From NCBI GenBank assembly GCA_029027825.1, contig CP093399.1, positions 3,534,001-3,598,000 on the forward strand: 64,000 bases of DNA, given 5' to 3'. A model generated the notes under the pieces. That model was not told the DNA's origin and ran no database searches. It worked only from the letters and a program-made list of their open reading frames with translations. The position numbers were made by a program, and so were the translations under genes. Origin of the DNA: Rs1 sp029027825. GTDB taxonomy: Bacteria > Pseudomonadota > Gammaproteobacteria > Pseudomonadales > Balneatricaceae. Positions 61,824-64,000 of this stretch are shown in pieces; the stretch's first letter is position 1, and each line of letters opens with the position of its first letter.

Positions 61824-62291
61824 GTAAGCCTGTACCCGTGATTTCAGGTAAAAGATCAGTTATTCACTCAATAGAACATCGGCGAACGAACTATCAGTGG
61901 CACGGCTGCTGCATAACCTGATGAATAGAACAATAGAATGTTCTTTTACAAAACACTAGGGACATAAATAGATAATCATTTTTCAAAAATGGAATATGTG
62001 AAAAACTGTATTTTTAACAATAACAAGATCGAGTAGATTAATAATAAATACAAATATCAAACCTTGAATAACCACAATGTATAAGTGGTTATTGACTGTG
62101 TCATTTATTATAAAAAATAAATATTAAAATCAGTAACTACATCTAAATATGAAATTCAATATTCTACAAACTTCATTGCTAATTTGTTTTAAAAGAAAGA
62201 ACATTGGTCATATTAAAATAAAAAATAATTAATATATATTAGTGATTTTAAATAATTTCATTCCTATTATACCTAAATATTGGAGAGCACG
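61824..62291. other. AT-rich gap upstream of the desaturase gene
   Basis: About 470 bases, extremely AT-rich from about 61930 on, without a gene. It likely holds the promoter of the desaturase/B12-protein unit, but so many AT runs prevent a reliable -10/-35 call. The composition differs from the backbone and suggests foreign origin. Confidence 0.45.
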
Positions 62292-63440
62292 ATGGAACGT
62301 GAAAGCATGAGAATTATACCAAGTATATTTCAACCTTTTTTGACATGGCTTACTGCAAAACCATTACCTGAAGAAGTTGATTGCGCATATAAACTTACGC
62401 CAACTTTTCATATATTAACTAGTTTAGTATTATTATGTTCAGGCGTTTATACATCTTCTTGGGGTTATAATGAGAGCTCAATAGTTACTTGGTTAATTGG
62501 TTTTATTTTTGCCACCTCAGGAGTCAAACAACTCCAAGTATTAATATGTCATAACTGTGCACATAATATAGTATTTAAAGGAAAGAAAAAAAATAACTTA
62601 TTAGGCCATGCTATATCTTCGATCCTACTTTTAAAACCCTTTGATTTATATAAACATGAACATAAGCTACACCATGACCCAAAGTCATTACTAACAGACG
62701 ATGACGATACTCTTTCCTACTTAAAACAAGTTGTTGGATTAACACCATCAGACAGTATAAAAACTATGTGGAGAAAATTAATTATCTCAGCGTTTTCACC
62801 AATCAAAATAGCAAGGTCAATAATTCAACGTATTTATCAAACGATCAAATCCAAGAATATTTCAAGTTTAATAATTACTGTATTAATTTGGTTGTCAGTA
62901 GTCTATGCCGCTATATATTTCGAAAGAGTAGATATACTTTTCTACTCATGGTTGCCACCTATCTTTATTGGCTATCACATAAGTACAACTTTCCGATTGG
63001 CAGCAGAACATACTTGGCCTAGTCCTGATGTTCTACATAACAGGGGGATTGATTTCGTAACCAATGCCACTACAGGGGTATTTATTGGTGAAGCGCTTAT
63101 CTTGAAAGACCAGAGTAGTTTTTTCGTAAAATCATTAAATATATTCACCTGGTCGTTAAAGATGCTGACCTTTCACCTGTTTGTAAGACTTTTCATTATG
63201 GTAGGCGATACACCCTGTCATGATTTTCACCATAGACGACCGAGGTCTAAAGAATGGCCAAATTACATCACCGCCCGAGAACGAGACCTACGCAATGGCT
63301 CAAAACCATTTCCCCAAAATTATATTGATTGCTGGGGCTACGTAAATACAGTTTCTAAAAATTTCGAAAGTTTCAGGAGAGCAAAGTCCTATTACGAGGC
63401 TACTGAGAGCAACGTAGCTACGCTCAGCACAAAAAATTAA
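62292..63440 (+). CDS. Membrane fatty-acid-desaturase superfamily protein
   Basis: The product (382 residues from the ATG at 62292, with GGAG 6 bases upstream) is an integral di-iron protein of the desaturase/hydroxylase superfamily. Three histidine boxes are visible: HNCAH at about 87-91, HEHKLHH at about 122-128 and HDFHH at about 310-314, plus AAEHTW at about 237. Membrane segments lie at about 38-56, 63-80, 193-210 and 217-235. These enzymes desaturate or hydroxylate lipid or carrier-bound chains using oxygen. Codon use looks AT-rich relative to the backbone. The next gene starts 57 bases downstream on the same strand. Confidence 0.82.
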   Translation: MERESMRIIPSIFQPFLTWLTAKPLPEEVDCAYKLTPTFHILTSLVLLCSGVYTSSWGYNESSIVTWLIGFIFATSGVKQLQVLICHNCAHNIVFKGKKKNNLLGHAISSILLLKPFDLYKHEHKLHHDPKSLLTDDDDTLSYLKQVVGLTPSDSIKTMWRKLIISAFSPIKIARSIIQRIYQTIKSKNISSLIITVLIWLSVVYAAIYFERVDILFYSWLPPIFIGYHISTTFRLAAEHTWPSPDVLHNRGIDFVTNATTGVFIGEALILKDQSSFFVKSLNIFTWSLKMLTFHLFVRLFIMVGDTPCHDFHHRRPRSKEWPNYITARERDLRNGSKPFPQNYIDCWGYVNTVSKNFESFRRAKSYYEATESNVATLSTKN

Positions 63441-63497
63441 AATATTATTTTTATTGAATAAATATCTAAATGTGATGAATTTATTTCTTTTAAAGTT

Positions 63498-64000
63498 ATG
63501 GATAACGACATGAAAAAAGCTCTATTAAGTACCATTTCATCTGATTCACACAGCTGGAATTTAGTATTCATGCAGTACCTTTTGACAGAAAAAGGCTACC
63601 AGGTGAGAAATTTAGGCCCCTGCACACCAGCATCAATGGTATTAGAAGCAGTAGCCAGTGAGCACTATGATTTGATAGTAGTTAGCACTGTAAATGGTCA
63701 TGGATATTTAGAAGCTCCAAGCTTAGCCCAAGCAATTCGCAGCACAGAATCTTATAGTCATAAACTTATAATTGGTGGAAAAATATCGACGGACAACTCA
63801 GCAAAATCAGTCCAAATGAAGACTGCAAACTTACTATTTTCAGGCTTCGACGCTGTATTTGATGACAGTGATAGCAATATATTTGATCAATTTGAAACAT
63901 TCCTATTATTATCATGCGATTATGATTTAAAAAATGTTGAAGATATTCACGGGCGCGGGCGGACAACTATTAACTCTCAAGTAAAGGTTGCCAATCAAAA
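63498..64000 (+). CDS. B12-binding protein resembling glutamate (methylaspartate) mutase small subunit, partial
   Basis: An open frame from the ATG at 63498 (or the in-frame ATG at 63510) runs off the right edge; 167 residues are visible. It has a B12-binding Rossmann-like fold: KKALLSTISSDSHSWNLVFM, KGYQVRNLGPCTP, YDLIVVSTVNGHG and KLIIGGKIS. H18 in DSHSWN is the expected cobalt ligand. The usual DxHxxG glycine is Asn, as in SDSHTWNL-type proteins that I recall from actinomycete secondary-metabolite clusters. The partner large (E) subunit would be expected just beyond the window. Glutamate mutase converts glutamate to 3-methylaspartate. The last 25 visible residues extend past the usual domain end. 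Confidence 0.78.
   Translation, partial: MDNDMKKALLSTISSDSHSWNLVFMQYLLTEKGYQVRNLGPCTPASMVLEAVASEHYDLIVVSTVNGHGYLEAPSLAQAIRSTESYSHKLIIGGKISTDNSAKSVQMKTANLLFSGFDAVFDDSDSNIFDQFETFLLLSCDYDLKNVEDIHGRGRTTINSQVKVANQ

Overview
The window is chromosomal DNA from a gammaproteobacterium. Many gene blocks follow pseudomonad-type order: mrdA-rodA-mltB-rlpA, parC/parE/yqiA/cpdA/yqiB/nudF, hom-thrC with recJ, dsbC and a xerD-like gene, rpsP-rimM-trmD-rplS, argH diverging from hemC-hemD-hemX-hemY, 6S RNA-ygfA, and hisB-hisH-hisF near asmA-mutY-yggX-tRNA-Phe. Base composition looks moderately AT-rich, which argues against Pseudomonas itself and suggests a marine or host-associated relative such as the Cellvibrionales. 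That placement is inferred from gene order only.

Positions 1-8122 (minus strand) hold cell elongation and wall genes (rlpA, mltB, rodA, mrdA), then rlmH, rsfS, nadD and proA. Positions 8457-11213 (plus) hold a membrane protein with a degenerate nucleotidyl-cyclase-like tail and an orphan periplasmic binding protein. Positions 11458-28090 (minus) hold topoisomerase IV, the yqiA-cpdA-yqiB-nudF group, an unlisted 58-residue ORF, recJ, an ElyC-like protein, hom-thrC, dsbC, a XerD-like recombinase that lacks several catalytic residues, and an unrecognised membrane-anchored protein. Positions 28464-30394 carry the rpsP-rimM-trmD-rplS operon. Positions 30844-36721 are mixed: a DUF1294 protein, a second orphan binding protein, an RpiR-type regulator diverging from a DmpA-type peptidase, 6S RNA-ygfA, a GcvR-like ACT protein and a VF530 protein. 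Positions 36865-45258 hold argH, the hem genes, a nitronate monooxygenase-like enzyme and a TDT-family transporter. Positions 45323-49744 hold a CHASE2-GGDEF-EAL protein facing a FecR-domain protein with a 45-bp tandem-repeat tail. Positions 50128-56597 hold hisF/hisH/hisB (hisA is absent from its usual place), an AsmA-like protein, mutY, yggX and tRNA-Phe with a terminator.

From 57.3 kb to the right edge the content becomes accessory: a LysR regulator, a convergent operon (quinone oxidoreductase-like, EamA exporter, PLP decarboxylase), then a very AT-rich gap followed by a membrane desaturase-family gene and the beginning of a B12-binding protein resembling the small subunit of glutamate (methylaspartate) mutase. 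This looks like the edge of a specialised-metabolite locus and is the most interesting coding region, but most of it lies beyond the window.

A second strong signal is non-coding. A family of short palindromic elements (terminal inverted repeat about CCTGAATCAGTGACTTCA) occurs in about nine intergenic places. The five intact copies are flanked by 5-bp AT-rich direct repeats (two perfect, three at 4 of 5), so they look like non-autonomous transposable elements (MITEs). Two long copies carry an extra internal segment. Two other palindromic repeat types are also present.
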